A stretch of DNA of 64,000 nt from Vespa crabro (GCF_910589235.1 NC_060967.1:6304218-6368217), one strand, 5' to 3'. Counted from the first letter of the stretch, positions 1 to 12,539 are shown. Translations and numbers: made by a program. The notes: a model not told the origin generated them from the sequence alone.

Positions 1-63
1 TAATTATTCTCGCGAGTCTCAAGAACTTTCTGCCGCGCAGTCGACAAGTTCAAAGCGTAAAAA

Positions 64-90
64 AACTCGTACGAATCGCACGTACGAGTT
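64..90. repeat. Perfect 10-bp inverted repeat (hairpin)
   Basis: The arms AACTCGTACG (64-73) and CGTACGAGTT (81-90) are exact reverse complements around a 7-nt loop. No element ends or flanking duplication can be recognised, so its role is unknown. The rest of 1-390 shows no supportable gene. Confidence 0.5.
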
Positions 91-394
91 AATATATCCT
101 ATCCTTGAATCCTAGCTTCATTTATACCGAGAAAACGACGCCCTGGTAGAAAGTACCATTTACGCCGACTACTCGCGTCACTTTACGATTCGATTCGTTG
201 CCACAAAAATTTTTTGGAAATTGTTCCAACCGAAATTACTGACCAACACGAGGTCGTACCTTACAGCCTCATACCTGTCACGGTCAAGAAGAAGACTCAC
301 TATCCGAGTCGACTATCGCCGTCCGATCCTCGAGCGTAGTTCACCCAAGCAATTCCATATCGCCTAACGCCGATCAACATTACGAAGGAGATCG

Positions 395-560
395 TTTGAA
401 CGGAAGACAGCTCGTATTGGTGTCAGGTTCCGTGTCAAGAATTGCACATACCAGGTAACGGCCAAAAAGGACACAAATCCCACAAGAGTAGGAGCACCTC
501 AGGTAAGTTCAATAACTTATATATTTTTGTTGAGGCCCGTACCGCCTGGGACGTAACAAT
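395..560 (+). pseudogene. Possible relic of a non-LTR reverse transcriptase (RVGAPQ motif)
   Basis: In the frame around 420-502 the plus strand reads FRVKNCTYQVTAKKDTNP followed by TRVGAPQ. This resembles the segment of Jockey-type reverse transcriptases where a variable strand precedes the conserved GVPQG turn. The frame is lost just after the glutamine, and a weak match (SITYIFLL) follows. The sequence CAGGTAAGT at 501-508 also looks like a 5' splice site, so an exon end is the main alternative. The homology is short and read by eye only, so confidence is modest. Confidence 0.4.
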
Positions 561-1880
561 AGATTGCGTATTATAATAGTAAAGACAATTATTAACTTCG
601 ACTAAAGTAATGAGTAAAAAATAGTATGAAAATAAATGCAAAAATTATCATAAGGTAGTAAGACAAGGAGAAACGATAGAGATAAGGAGGACGGAAACAA
701 AAGAAACGTTTTGTACTTTTCTTCATATGTCGCCCTATGTAAAATGATACATTTTTCCTTCTTTTGTTATTATAAATTACCGTCATTATGTGTCATGATG
801 TATATAATATATATAAGTATATTCTTCTGTTTCTTCTTAATATTACTCTTCTTATCACTATATTATCATATTATATATTACTGCAATAGTAAAATAGTAA
901 TAACATTAAGTGCACTCCTAAAGAAGGAATCATAACAAAACAGCCCCGGGGGAAAAATCAGATAAATAATGTGAAAATGAATTTGTCTTTTAATCTTCAT
1001 TAAAAATTATTCATTTGGAAAAAATAATCGACAATGTATAGATTTTATTATTCATTTGTCAGAAAAAAAGATTATACTGCTGCTATGTCCCATCTAGCAC
1101 AGATCATAATCAGAAATTCATGTCAGTCAACAGTGGTTAGTTAATAATGCTTATGGCAAATCCATCATTTTATGTGTAATTTTTGTCTTTTTTCTTTTTC
1201 AACAGTTTCACTTTAGGTACTCTCTTATCCTCTTTTAATCCAACTCGTTGGTAAGGATCGATACCTACCTCTCTCCTATTCCCACTAATGCAAGCATTGT
1301 AATTCGAGGGAAGTTTCTGCACTGATATCGATCAAAACTCAGATAAACATAGTTTTCGATGCATTTTGCTTGAAGTAAAACAAGATTTCCATGGTCTACG
1401 ATATGAAAGCAACAAACAAGAAAAAAGTGATGTGAATAAGAATAAATATATATTTTCACTTTAAATAGTAAAAGATATATTTCAAATATTAAATGAATAC
1501 GTACTTTCAAAGTCGATAATAAATTTACATCTGACACATATAACAAAGCATCAAGTAAAATACGTTTATTTATTTGACAAACGTAATTCGATATAAAACA
1601 TTACAAAAACATTATCTAAATTACATATAAAATGACATAACGTATATATAACAATATTAAAAACGGAGGTATACTTAATAGAGTCTATTCAAATATAAGT
1701 AAAAATATATTATGAGCAATATTTTTAAAACGAAGTGTTCACGTGAAAACGATAAAAAGGAGAAAAAGAAAAAAAAAATAATAAATTCTTGCATTGAATT
1801 CATAATTTCATTAGAATTATAGAAATTATATATTATCATTAAGTAAAACAGTAATGTTAAGCTGACTATGACGGAATATC
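561..1880. other. AT-rich intergenic stretch, no gene seen
   Basis: Only short open frames with low-complexity translations occur on either strand. They have no recognisable domain, splice context or codon bias. This is the region downstream of the zinc-finger gene, which is transcribed right to left. Confidence 0.6.
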
Positions 1881-1882
1881 TT

Positions 1883-2172
1883 TAAATTTGCCCACGGCCA
1901 TGTAAATGGGCAATATGAGATTCGAGAACGACAGAAGATTTACAATTTTCGTTACAAATGGTAATAATAATATTTGATAAGTGGCATGCCCGGTGGCAAA
2001 TGATTTTCTACGTGCTTCTTTAAAAGGTCAGAATTAACGAATGGTCTTTGACACTTATTACAGAGATAATCCTCGAAATCTAAATATATTCGGCTAAATG
2101 TTTCTTTAAATGTAGTCCTTTTGCAAATTTGATAGTACATATCGGACACGAAATACAACATCTTACCAAATT
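1883..2172 (-). pseudogene. Decayed or alternatively spliced C2H2 finger remnants downstream of the zinc-finger gene
   Basis: Reading leftwards on the minus strand, three zinc-finger-like motifs follow one another. At about 2172-2092 is CPICTIKFAKGLHLKKHLAE. At about 2090-1952 is CNKCQRPFVNSDLLKKHVEN, followed by a final H. At about 1960-1883 is NENCKSSVVLESHIAHLHG. The first and third share one frame and the middle one is in another, so two compensating frame changes separate them. None is in the frame of the large ORF that stops at 2271. They could be a degraded C-terminal extension of the neighbouring gene, real 3' exons hidden by assembly indels, or a short pseudogene. A possible acceptor (pyrimidine tract ending TTGGTAAG) precedes the first finger. 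The finger homology is clear; the gene status is not. Confidence 0.6.
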
Positions 2173-2202
2173 AATGAAAGAGGAAGTAGACCCGTGTACA
2201 AT

Positions 2203-2208
2203 TTTATT
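2203..2208 (-). terminator. Candidate poly(A) signal of the zinc-finger gene
   Basis: TTTATT on the plus strand is AATAAA on the minus strand, about 63 bp past the TAG stop at 2271. A G/T-rich stretch (TTGTACACGGGTC) follows it. The position fits a short 3' UTR for the gene to its right, although AATAAA is common in DNA this AT-rich. Confidence 0.4.
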
Positions 2209-2270
2209 GGTCCTTTATCAACAACGAACTTATCGTTATCAATGATTTCATTAATATTTAAGTCTGCATT

Positions 2271-5200
2271 CTAAGATTTATAAGAGGAGGAAACGACTTG
2301 CTGATTTTCCACGTCATCACTGTGGAGGTGATTTTTATGAAACAAGAACGAAATATCAGACAATAAAATTTCGCCACAAATACCACACTTATGTCCGAAC
2401 ATAAATTTATTATCGTTATGAGTTAAATTAATGTGTTCGCTTAGTATTGGCAACGTACAACATTTTCTAGGGCATTTTAAGCACATATGATTGCCACGAT
2501 TAGAATAATATTCAATGTGTATTAAAAGTTCGACTACGCTATAGAATTCAATATTACATTTGGAACATACGTAGGACTTACACATTTTATTATAACGTAT
2601 AGAAAACGGTGAGATATTCGAAATCGATGATTCTATATGTTCTCTATTCGAATGCACATGCAATTTATGTGCAAGAAATGATGATTCAATAGCAAAACCT
2701 TCGCAACAAATCGAACATTTATATTTATAAGACGTTGAACTATTTCTAGGATAATGGAACATTTTGTTATGACGATGTATCATGTTCAATCCGTGGAATA
2801 TATTACCACAAAATGTACATTGGAATATAAGACCTTTATAAAAATACATAGAGTGCAACTGATAACGTTTATAGGTATTAAAATATAGGCCACAAATATT
2901 GCAAACCTTTGCTAAAGATGGACTAGTACTAGTAGATGGACCGTTGAGACCTTTCAAGAACTCCGTCAATCTTATGTTGTTTACAGTTATTGCACTTGCA
3001 TGATAATGAAATTCGTGTATTCGAAGATTATTTTCAGTACGAAAGCCTTGATTACAGAATTGACAATGCAAGGTGTACAAACTGCATATGGCAAAATTGT
3101 GAGCAGTATTATTGTGAGTCTTCAATATCTTTTTACTTGAAAAGAATAGTCCACATATTTCGCAGAAATTATTGAAGGAGAGATCATAGGTGCGTAGGTG
3201 TTGGAACAAATTTTCTGGTTTTTGAAACTGTGTCTCACAAATCGAACATGGATATTTCTTCTTATTTACTGTAGCATCTATTTCCGGTATAGACTCATTA
3301 TTACAACTATCACCCAATTCTATCGCATTTCCATGCAAAATGAAATCAATTTGCTCATCCTCGTTAGTATTAGAAATGGTAAATTCGCCGGCAGTATACG
3401 CCGGAGTATCCGGTATTGGTTCATCTATCAAATCATTATTTTTAGAAGGAGAATCTTCCGTATTATTACATTCCAATGGGTTTGTTAAGTCAACGAAGAC
3501 TGTCTGATCTTCTTGCCGATCATTTATTTTTCCAGGAACACCGACATCCTTTTCTTTCCTTTCGTTAACTTGATTTGTCAGATTCTCGATAGTACTAACA
3601 TATAAATTTTCCTTTGGATTTTCTCGATTATTATCATCAATCTCTTGATGTTCCGTTTCTCTTCCGTTTCGATCGTTTTGATGTTCCGTCGATTGTGATC
3701 GTAGCAAGATATTTAACGCAGATCTCTTGCACTTGTTTCCCTTTACATCGGAATGACATTTCATATCTTTACTGGAAAGAGGACGATCGTTTTTCGATAA
3801 CGTTATCCTAATACAATGCAGAAGCAAATGTTGTTTCAATGATAATCGGCTATTGAAGAATTGATAACAAATGCAACATTTGCATAACCTCATGTCGTGT
3901 TCTCGTAAGTAATGTTTCAATAAAAGACGTTTCGAAGCATATCGTGCTCGGCATATGCTTGATATGTATGCCGTATGACATTCCTTCATGTGTTTCTTCA
4001 AACGTCTTTTTGTGGTCAATAACATATCACAAATTGTACAAGGAAAATCGCTGATACTGGCCGGCGCATTATCATTGATTCCCGGCATAATCAATTCCTT
4101 TTTTATTTCTGGCAACTTCACCAAAGATACTTTTACTTCCTTCAATCTAGCAACAGCATTCGCAGACTGTTTATTTTGACATCCTGTAGAATCCGATTTC
4201 TTCTCAGACGATGAGTTTTCGGGATTCGTAATATTTCCTTTTCCTAACAATTCGTTCTTTCTTAGATCAAACTTGACTTTTTTGGGCAACGTTCGACATC
4301 GATCAAAACGCTTAGAATTTAAGGTGACAGATAAGCTTGGTTTACTGTTAGTAATTCGTTTTTTAATTTTTACCGGCACAGATCTTACAGAAGAATCGTT
4401 CTTAATGAAATCTTTAGAATTATTACTTCGTAAAAAATGATTTTTGGAAGGTGACGCGTTACTATCACTTTTCCTTTCCAATAATTCACATTTACGAAAT
4501 ATATCATTAATTGGTTGTAAAACTCTAGGAGAAGACGTGGCAACTATTGAAGAATTCGAAATCGATCTGGTGGACAATTTATCATCGCATCTTATCAACG
4601 AAATGCTACATTTTTTACACATACTTAAAAGTTTCCTAACTTTATTATCGCTTTGATCATTTTTACGTACGATCGTGGTTGCCTCACTATTATTTACTTT
4701 AATAGAATTATTTAAAGATCGCAATGCGTAACGCTTATTTACTTTTATAGAATTATTTAAAGATCGCAATGCGTAACGCTTACTATTAATATTACTACTA
4801 TACAGGAAAGATTTTTCAAGGTCAAGGTTGTCGTCATTAGACATGTAAGAAACTCCTAAAAGAGCCTTCACCGTGGTCAAATCGACGTGCACTTTAACAA
4901 ATGACTGTTGTTTCATTCTATTTTCATTCGACTTCTGACTCGTTTGAGGTATACCGGCACCTAATTTGTCCGTCGACGATTTGCCCGCTTCCTCATCCAT
5001 CCATTCATTCCCTTGTTCAGTTATACGTAAAGCGCTATTAACGTTCGAGTTGTTTAAATTTTCAGATGAATCCTTTGCATCTACTTTCTTATGATGTACA
5101 ATGTATTCCACCATTGTCTTCTGCCGCATTTTTCTCTTCCTTGATGTACCAGAATATGAAACAGTTGAATGATTTATTGAAAATGAATCGTTTACAACGT

Positions 5201-6317
5201 TTACTCTTATTTCCTTTCCATGAACGTGAAATAAATGACTTTGTAAGATTATTTTCCTTCGAAACATTCGTTTGCAAAAATGACAGCAATATTTAGAAGA
5301 TTTCAGGACGTTTTTTTTATCAATCTTTAGTTTAATATGAGAGCAAGAATTCGAGAAGCAACTAGAACAAGAATAATTATTTTGCCTGGCATAAAAATTT
5401 TTATGCCGTTTAAGCTGATTCAAATTGTCGTAAGGCAAAAAACATATATTGCAATAAGCAACAATCTTCTTTTCCCTTGTTTTTCGCATATCTCTTCGTT
5501 GTTCTTTATTGGATCTTTTAATATCATTACGCTTTGTTAATGTTTTTTCGTTTTCATTGTCTTCATCGATTACAATGAAATCATTTTCTTGACGAATACG
5601 CTTTATATTTCCGGTTTTCGCATGATCCATCGAAGAATACGTTCTTTCGGTTGAATTAGTCGTTACATTACAGAGGTTCTCAGTCTGAGGACAAATATTT
5701 TCTTTCGCACCGATATTATCCTCAGTTATATTAATCGAGTTAATGTCTTCAGATTTTTTCATGGTTGGCATGCAAGTATCATATGACTTTGCATCATTTC
5801 TATCATGTGGCTCTTGTTTTGTCAAGTTCTCTTCTGCGCTAAACTAAAAAAGTACAATTAAATTAATTTAAGATCTAAAATTTTATTGGGAACCAAATTA
5901 TTGCTTGCAATGTAAATATTACGTATTATTTTCTCCTATATTAACTAGAAACTTCGATGCTGTTAGAAATAAAGATATCACGTTGATATGAACATAAAAT
6001 CAACTGTTCATTAATTTGCAAAATATCAATTGCAATGAAGAAAATGAATAGTTTTGGACAATTACTATATATAAATATATTATGTAAAGGAATTAATTCA
6101 GAACAGAGATGCATGGGATAATGGCAAAAGCTTATTCTATGTTTGCGCAATAGAAAGATAAGAATAATGAAAAAAGAAAAGATGGAGAATACTTTAAAGC
6201 CATAAGCAATAAAACTCCACTATACTGTTAAATATTACTTACTCTGGATAGGTCCTTAAAGTCTCCATTAGTATTTGCAGGTTCCAATGATATTTTGAAT
6301 TCACGAACCAGAGCCAT
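2271..6317 (-). CDS. Multi-C2H2 zinc-finger protein, two coding exons: join(6317-6243, 5843-2271)
   Basis: This is a probable nuclear nucleic-acid-binding protein of about 1,215 residues. Exon 1 starts ATG at 6317 (MALVREFKISLEP) and ends after 25 codons at a consensus donor, AGA|GTAAGT. Exon 2 begins at 5843 after a pyrimidine-rich acceptor (CTTTTTTAG), and the phase-0 join keeps the frame open into the long exon. Numbering from the TTG at 5825, C2H2 or C2H2-like fingers cluster at about residues 124-202 (two), 593-675 (three) and 863-1165 (about nine). Typical cores are YCCHFCKRMFRRKIILQSH, FCEICGLFFSSKKILKTH and QCTFCGNIFHGLNMIHRH. The long linkers are Ser/Asn/Lys-rich and look disordered. 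Several fingers lack an ideal last ligand. Linkers between fingers do not follow the TGEKP pattern, so it is not a typical KRAB- or ZAD-type array, and no ZAD or BTB domain is visible. I do not recognise an orthologue. The ORF alone seems to start at a TTG, which is really the inside of exon 2. Confidence 0.85.
4694..4783 (-). repeat. In-frame 45-bp tandem duplication inside the zinc-finger ORF
   Basis: Two adjacent 45-bp units (4694-4738 and 4739-4783) are almost identical. They encode the peptide KRYALRSLNNSIKVN twice in a row in a linker between finger clusters. Near-identity at the DNA level points to a recent duplication or selection for similarity. The period of 15 codons preserves the frame. 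Confidence 0.85.
5844..6242 (-). other. Intron 1 of the zinc-finger gene (399 bp)
   Basis: The donor is GTAAGT at 6242-6237. The acceptor is TACTTTTTTAG ending at 5844. The interior is AT-rich with stops in all frames. The phase-0 boundaries on both sides support the exon join. Confidence 0.75.
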
Positions 6318-6540
6318 ATTAGAATATTGGATAAAATTTCAAAGATCAATTATTTTGTTTGATACTACAGTTTTACTGTATCTTTGTAACATAGAAACTT
6401 CTAATAAAACACTTCAACTAAAAATAAAAATAAAAATATTTATCGAGACATATTTTAATACAAAGTACACGTTAATAACGTTCTTCTGCAATATTTTTAA
6501 TTACTAAAGGGACATATATATATATATATAACAATTTTAT

Positions 6541-6625
6541 TGGATGGCTGGTAAAGTTCGTGCCGATTTCGTCCTTACGCCATCTATCAAAAATCGGCAC
6601 GAACTTTCCGCATAACCCCGACACA
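6541..6625. mobile_element. Mariner-like miniature element or remnant (17-bp perfect hairpin)
   Basis: AAAGTTCGTGCCGATTT at 6553-6569 is exactly inverted at 6591-6607 around a 21-bp spacer, and imperfect complementarity extends outward. Many mariner terminal repeats contain an AAGTTCGTGC-like core (from memory), so this is probably two termini left after internal deletion. It lies just upstream of the zinc-finger gene's first coding exon. An alternative is a small hairpin RNA. Confidence 0.55.
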
Positions 6626-8030
6626 AATATTTCCCAATATATAGAAAGAAACGTACAACTTATGCGTTTGAATAATATATTGAATCCGATATTTCGATGA
6701 AATTTACAATCGTTCGCAAAATATTTTTTATTTGCTATTACCATATAATAATTTCACAGCCACTGAGATTCTAAACGTACGCTTCTACATGCTTCTAATG
6801 CACACGCTTCTACACACATGTGTACGTGTGTGTGCGTATATATGTATTAAAGAAAATAATTATATAAATAAAAGCATACCTTGTATCTAAAACTTTATTA
6901 TTTGAATTTAATTATTTAACGAAATTCAAGATGGAATCAGTTATATTAATTACCAGCGTGCAGTGTTGCCACTACCATCGAAAGAAATCGTAACGCTCTG
7001 ATATCGGTAACTAACTTGGCTGTCGCTAGTTTATCTACAAAAAACCTGAATAATAATCCTGAATATATTATCGCAATAAGATTGGTTCTTTTTTCTTAGG
7101 GGAGAAATAAGGCGACAAAAAATTATCGATTAACTATCCTTACTGCTTGTGTGCTCGAGTGTTCCTGTACTTCTAAAGTTTCTAGGTTATAAATTGTAAT
7201 ATCCATAATACGAAAGTTGTTCATTCGTAAACGTCGTAGGATAACAACGTGACACAACAAACTCTAAAGATTGCTAATATAACGGAAGTAACATTATATT
7301 AAGGAGACAACAGGAAAGAGTACTGTAAAATTAAATTAAATACTCATATAAGTCGAAAATTTCTTTATCATTTAACATTTATCCAGATATTATACACATA
7401 TGCAGACACATTATTTATATTTTTATTATAACTCCTGTACAGATGTATATTTATGGACAAAATCTACAAATATTATGGACGAAATAGGTCTTGCGATTTT
7501 CAAATAATGTGTAGTTGAATATTTTTCGTTTTCTCCGCCCATGTTACTTTTGAAAATATCAATACTAGGTTTAGTCGAACATATGCGTTAATTTTCAAAC
7601 GACAGAATATAGTTTACTGTGAAAAAATGAATAGGAATAAAAAAAAACCGATTATTACTTTGGATTATTAACGAACAAGTACTTTTGACGTTGTTTGAAT
7701 TTTTCAATAAAATGAAAGTATAGATGGTTGACACCGAAGCAAAGTTGATGATAGTTTAAAACAGGGCTAAAGCTTCTGCAACGCATTACAGCGATAACAG
7801 TGTTCTGCATCCTGCAATACCGCATCCCCCCCTCATTGAGTGATGAACTTCCGCTGGGAGCTGCCTAAGTTATCTTAATAATTAAAACCACTTAACACGA
7901 TTTTATCTAACTTTTTGATATAGCGACAAGGAATCGCTTTTAAATTGTTCCGGAGAGGAACTCCTGTAGTTGCGAAAACATTATAGTGCTTGGCAAATTT
8001 CATTTGCAAAATCAAAATGTTACATTCTGA
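6626..8030. other. Intergenic, probable upstream region of the zinc-finger gene
   Basis: No coding sequence is supportable. Seen here are a CA/TG plus TA simple repeat (about 6810-6846) and, near 6958-6975, the string CAGTGTTGCCACTACCAT. Read on the minus strand that string contains TGGCAACACTG, which resembles a motif seen near insect housekeeping promoters. Whether the zinc-finger mRNA starts near here is inference. Confidence 0.35.
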
Positions 8031-8033
8031 ATA

Positions 8034-8114
8034 TTAGGTTGGAAACTATGAAACGGGCTTTGAATGAAAATAAATAACTGAACAAAAACGCCCGTTTCAT
8101 AGTTTCCAACCTCT
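8034..8114. mobile_element. Mariner-type MITE with 23-bp perfect terminal inverted repeats
   Basis: The left arm 8036-8058 (AGGTTGGAAACTATG then AAACGGGC) is the exact reverse complement of 8090-8112, with 31 bp between. TTAGGTTGG at the outer end is the characteristic start of many mariner terminal repeats, and a TA precedes it at 8032-8033. At about 80 bp the element holds little more than the two termini, so it is a non-autonomous deletion derivative. Confidence 0.7.
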
Positions 8115-8489
8115 AATGCATATATTTAAGATATTTCTCCTATTAATATTATTAACTATTACAAGAATATGTTAATTGTACGATGTTCATTACAAAATTC
8201 TAGATACTATTATTAAAACTAACTTGAAATTTTATAATATTATAATAATTTAATTACCTTATAAAACATTTGAATTTGTTATTGTTTATATTGCTTTTAG
8301 ATTATTTTGAAATGGAAAATATAAATTCCTAGGATGCAATCGTATTTCTAGTTTGAATGAATGCTCTACTCATTACCTAAAATCATTACCGCATTAAACG
8401 TCGAGATCGCTATTGTCCATGCGATTAATAACCTTATCAGCAAAATCCTCTTTATGATTCCTAAAAATCTGCAAATAACCAAGCAATTC

Positions 8490-8580
8490 AATCAAAATAT
8501 TTGATACTTGTATCAAGTATATTTCAGGTTAGATTTTTGTTTTCTTTATGATGACAAAGTTATTGAAATTGTTATCAGAA
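8490..8580 (+). pseudogene. Short piggyBac-transposase relic, inverted copy of the one near 20.7 kb
   Basis: The DNA at about 8490-8580 matches the reverse complement of about 20685-20765 with few differences. One frame reads YQVYFRLDFCFLYDDKVIEI, as in the relic at 20.7 kb, where ALKWKDTRDV follows. Here the similarity stops after EIVI. Both are fragments of the same family, in opposite orientations about 12 kb apart. Confidence 0.6.
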
Positions 8581-8589
8581 TATTACACT

Positions 8590-11218
8590 TATTCTACATA
8601 TTGCAACATTTCGTTACCAGTCATCGTTATTAACATTCGTAACAATATCTGTATTTTCTGTACGTCGTCTATTTCAGATACTTTCTGATTTATCACTTTT
8701 ATCTTTGATTTTTATTAGATCTCTTTAGAGATATATTCTGTACTTTCTCTTATTCTATACCTTTTACTTGTAACTCAAAATCACTATATCTTTTTTATCT
8801 AACTTCTTCCTCTTTGGTTCCCTTAAACGTGCTAAATTTTATTCACTAATTTCACCATTTTCCGTTACATGTTTAAGTTTCTGAGCTTGATGAATTTTAA
8901 TCCAGGAATTATAAAATTTCACTGAAGCTGTACTCTGAATTCTCATTCTATTTAACTCAATTTTCGATTTCTCCCATATTCTTCAAATCGAATATATCCT
9001 TAGCTCTTTCACTTTCTATATGTTTCGAATTTTCTATTTTTTCTTTTTTTCTATTAATTACTTTACTTTCTTACAATAATTTGCGACATGACAGTTATTG
9101 AAAAATACTTTCAACTGTAAAATATATATTTATAAATTGGACAACATATTATCATCTGTAGGAAATAATAGGATATAACATGTTATACTTACTTATATTA
9201 TACAAGGAACATAAAAAATGGGGGAAACATTAAATGGCCATCCTTTGCTGCTATTTCTAATATTAATCGGTAGAGACCATCAATTATACTATCTTTAGAT
9301 ATTTTTAATATACAAATTACAGATATTGATTTCATTGGTACAGCTTTATGCTTTTTATTAAAATCATAAGATGATAATATCTGAAGTCAATATTAAAATA
9401 TATATTTTTTGAAATATTTAAAAACGTAGATACTTTTGTTATACGTATTAATTAATTACTATATCCCAAATAGAAATGGTAAAATAGATGTGAAAGTATT
9501 TGTTTCCTTAGAAATATTAGATAATGTTTGCAAACAATGGAAACATAAATTGTTGACTCGGTATTACTTTAATTCTTCCAATAATAATCTGGTAATACGC
9601 AAATTAATAATTACCATCTACTTAACTAAATAATTTATATGCAATTAATATGATCGCCAACATACCTGTACTAAAGGATATAACAAAGAGTGTAACATTA
9701 GTTGTTTTTTTGAGAGTGTTATTGACTTGGATCAGAAGAATAATAAATTTATATGCTTCCAATTATATACTGCCTGAAAATTATTGCATTCCTTAAATGA
9801 ATAGCAAGCTGTCTGATATATAAAAAGGCATGACTGTATGCAAAGTCAAAATAAATCTCTGTTAAAGAATGCCTCATAAAATTTATTTCTGGCGAAGTAT
9901 TCGGCGATACATATTTGGAATTTTTTACATACTTGACGTAGGAGATCGACTAAAAGACATAATTAGAATTTAGTCATTTATATGATTGTGACGACTATTC
10001 TGACATAAACAGAAAAATATAACTTTACCTTTAATAATATTTCAAGTAAAGATACCCTATGAATAGCTGCAATACGTAATGTATATAAAAATGCAACAAC
10101 TCGAACAGTTTCTTCATCAGTTGACCAAAATTTTAATAAGACTCTCAATAATGGTTTCTTTAATGAGAAAACATTTCATGTAAATGTTTTAAAAGTATCG
10201 TTTGCATGTTAGCTGATGAAACATTTTATAAGATCTATAAAAAATATTGTTATTTTAATACAAACATTGTTGCACATTATTATTTATGTTATCAATATTA
10301 GAATGATACCAATTAAATCAGTTAAATATGATTTTAATGAATCTTTCATTTTGATAAATCTTTTGCATTTGTGCTGCAAAATATGTATTAGTACTCAATT
10401 TTTTAAAATGTCTGAATGCAATATATAAGATAAATGCAATATGCACAATTGAATGACTCAATGAAATACTGAAATTGTTATAATTAAGGTGCTAATTTTC
10501 CTAATCACAAGTACATTAATTAGATATATTACTTGATAATGCCTACTTACATTTCCTTCTACTTTAAATTTTGTAGCATTTTCATCTTGCGTTTTCGATA
10601 CGGTTTGCTACACAGCATAAGAAATTTCGAGTGCAATGTTCTAAACAAATAAGATTATAAATACACTATAATATATTGACAATACATAGTTATTTTGATA
10701 ATTAAAAATATATGAAAGCATTATCGGATAAATCAGATAAACAGATATCTAATAGAATTTGATCATTTTCTTTCAAATACAAATAAAATTCTAGATACGT
10801 TTCCTTTAGCTTTTTCATTCATGATTTGACTCATATTCTTTTTGACTCATATCACTATCACTGCTTTCAATATCATCGGCTTTTTAAACCTTATTATTTC
10901 TTAATTATTAAAAGCATGGACTTTAGAATCATATATATATATATAAATATATATGATTCCGTTAATCGTCATCCTCCTTACTATTAACCAACGTCTTCCA
11001 AATTTTTTTGTTCGAAATATTCATCCTTTTTTCCTTTTTCTAGCAGATATAGTTGAATTTTTTTATTCCTTTCTTCGTCTTCTGTATTTTCATTATGTAT
11101 AACTGAAACTAAATACACAAATAATTAATTAATAACATGTTAATCGTTGATATCTTGAAATAATTTAAAAAGAGATAAGTATATCCAATATTTCATTTTA
11201 CCTGAAGGTTATGTACGT
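8590..11218. other. Long AT-rich stretch without recognisable gene
   Basis: All open frames are short, with Ile/Asn/Lys/Phe-rich translations as expected from composition. A near-palindrome of AT repeats flanked by GAATC...GATTC lies at 10926-10959. I see no splice-supported coding sequence or element ends. Confidence 0.55.
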
Positions 11219-11237
11219 AATATATATATATACATAC

Positions 11238-11299
<62 letters not shown>
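11219..11299. repeat. (TA)n microsatellite
   Basis: About 80 bp of TA dinucleotides with a few TACA interruptions. It is followed by unremarkable AT-rich DNA up to about 11940. Confidence 0.95.
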
Positions 11300-11302
<3 letters not shown>

Positions 11303-12539
11303 CAATATCCTTTAAATTGTACTATTTTTTTTGAAAATATGTTAATATTTGACAGCTGGAACGTCACAAGGTTAATCCATCAACATTGTATAACCTTATG
11401 ATAGATCGACAGAAAATCAACTTAGCTTCAAAATATCCTAAAATATAAGAGTATGATGCTTACTGTTTCCACCAATCAAATAATCATATTATTAATGGAC
11501 ATTTTTGCAAATTTTGTTAGATTATAGTTCGATGAGTTTCGTATCTAGATATCGCTACGAATATGTTTATAGGCAAAAGAAATCGATTTTTAAATAGACT
11601 ATGCCTGTTAATAAGTATCCGAAACATCGACAATAGTTTATAGTTAAATTAATAGTAATCTATGTAATATGTAATCGCAAAATAATTGTTATGTTATGAA
11701 AAGGTTAATAATTAATGACTGTGAACATTAGATTTCAAAATCACCGACAATAAGGATCTAACAGAGTACTATCTTATTCGTTTAGGTATATTTTCCGTTT
11801 ATTTTTTTATATGCATATATTACTCATCTTCTTTTCTAATTTAAATATTTATTATTACAAGTATTTTGTCACTATTACACAAGTACAATAATCATGGATA
11901 ATTAAACGAATAATTAGATATAATTCTATACTATTTCCTATTTTTGAGCAGGATTGAATGATACTGTAAATGCAGTATTCAAATCAATTGGGCTAATGAC
12001 ATGGGATTCAGTAAATGCGTTAAACATCTTGATATGTGGATTAAGCAATGTAACAATAAAAGCTTAGGAATCAATAAGTATTTTTCTATTAATCTTGTTT
12101 TATTTTTTATTTCGGACGCATTCTTAATATCCATAAAAATTATTTCGCAGGATTTTTATCTATCATATTTTAATAATATTTCATCTTCTTTTCCCTGATT
12201 AATTTAATCACTATATTTCTTTCCGTTTTGTACTGCAACCAATGCTATTACATATCCTCGTATATTGCCGTATTATACACTTCATCCATTTTTATATTTA
12301 CCGTTACTCTGGTATCATCTGAAAATCATTGTTTCCCTTTCCATACTTTTGGAATTCTAAACTTTTTCTTAGGTGCAATGATGTTCAATGCCTCTATTAT
12401 GTCATCAGCAAATTTCTTAGCTTTGCTGTTTATTGCATTATATCTTGACCTTGCCCTATTCTGTTTTTTACCAAGCTAACAAATTTATCTGCACTAAATT
12501 TACTATAGTTTCTAGCAATAAATTATCTATAATTATTTT

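Noticed and set aside
711..1546. Short open frames of 74 and 93 codons near the left end
   Set aside because: Low-complexity hydrophobic translations expected from AT-rich DNA, with no domain or splice evidence.
5823..5825. TTG as start of the zinc-finger protein
   Set aside because: The frame is open upstream to a splice acceptor and joins in phase to an ATG exon with a consensus donor, which is a better model.
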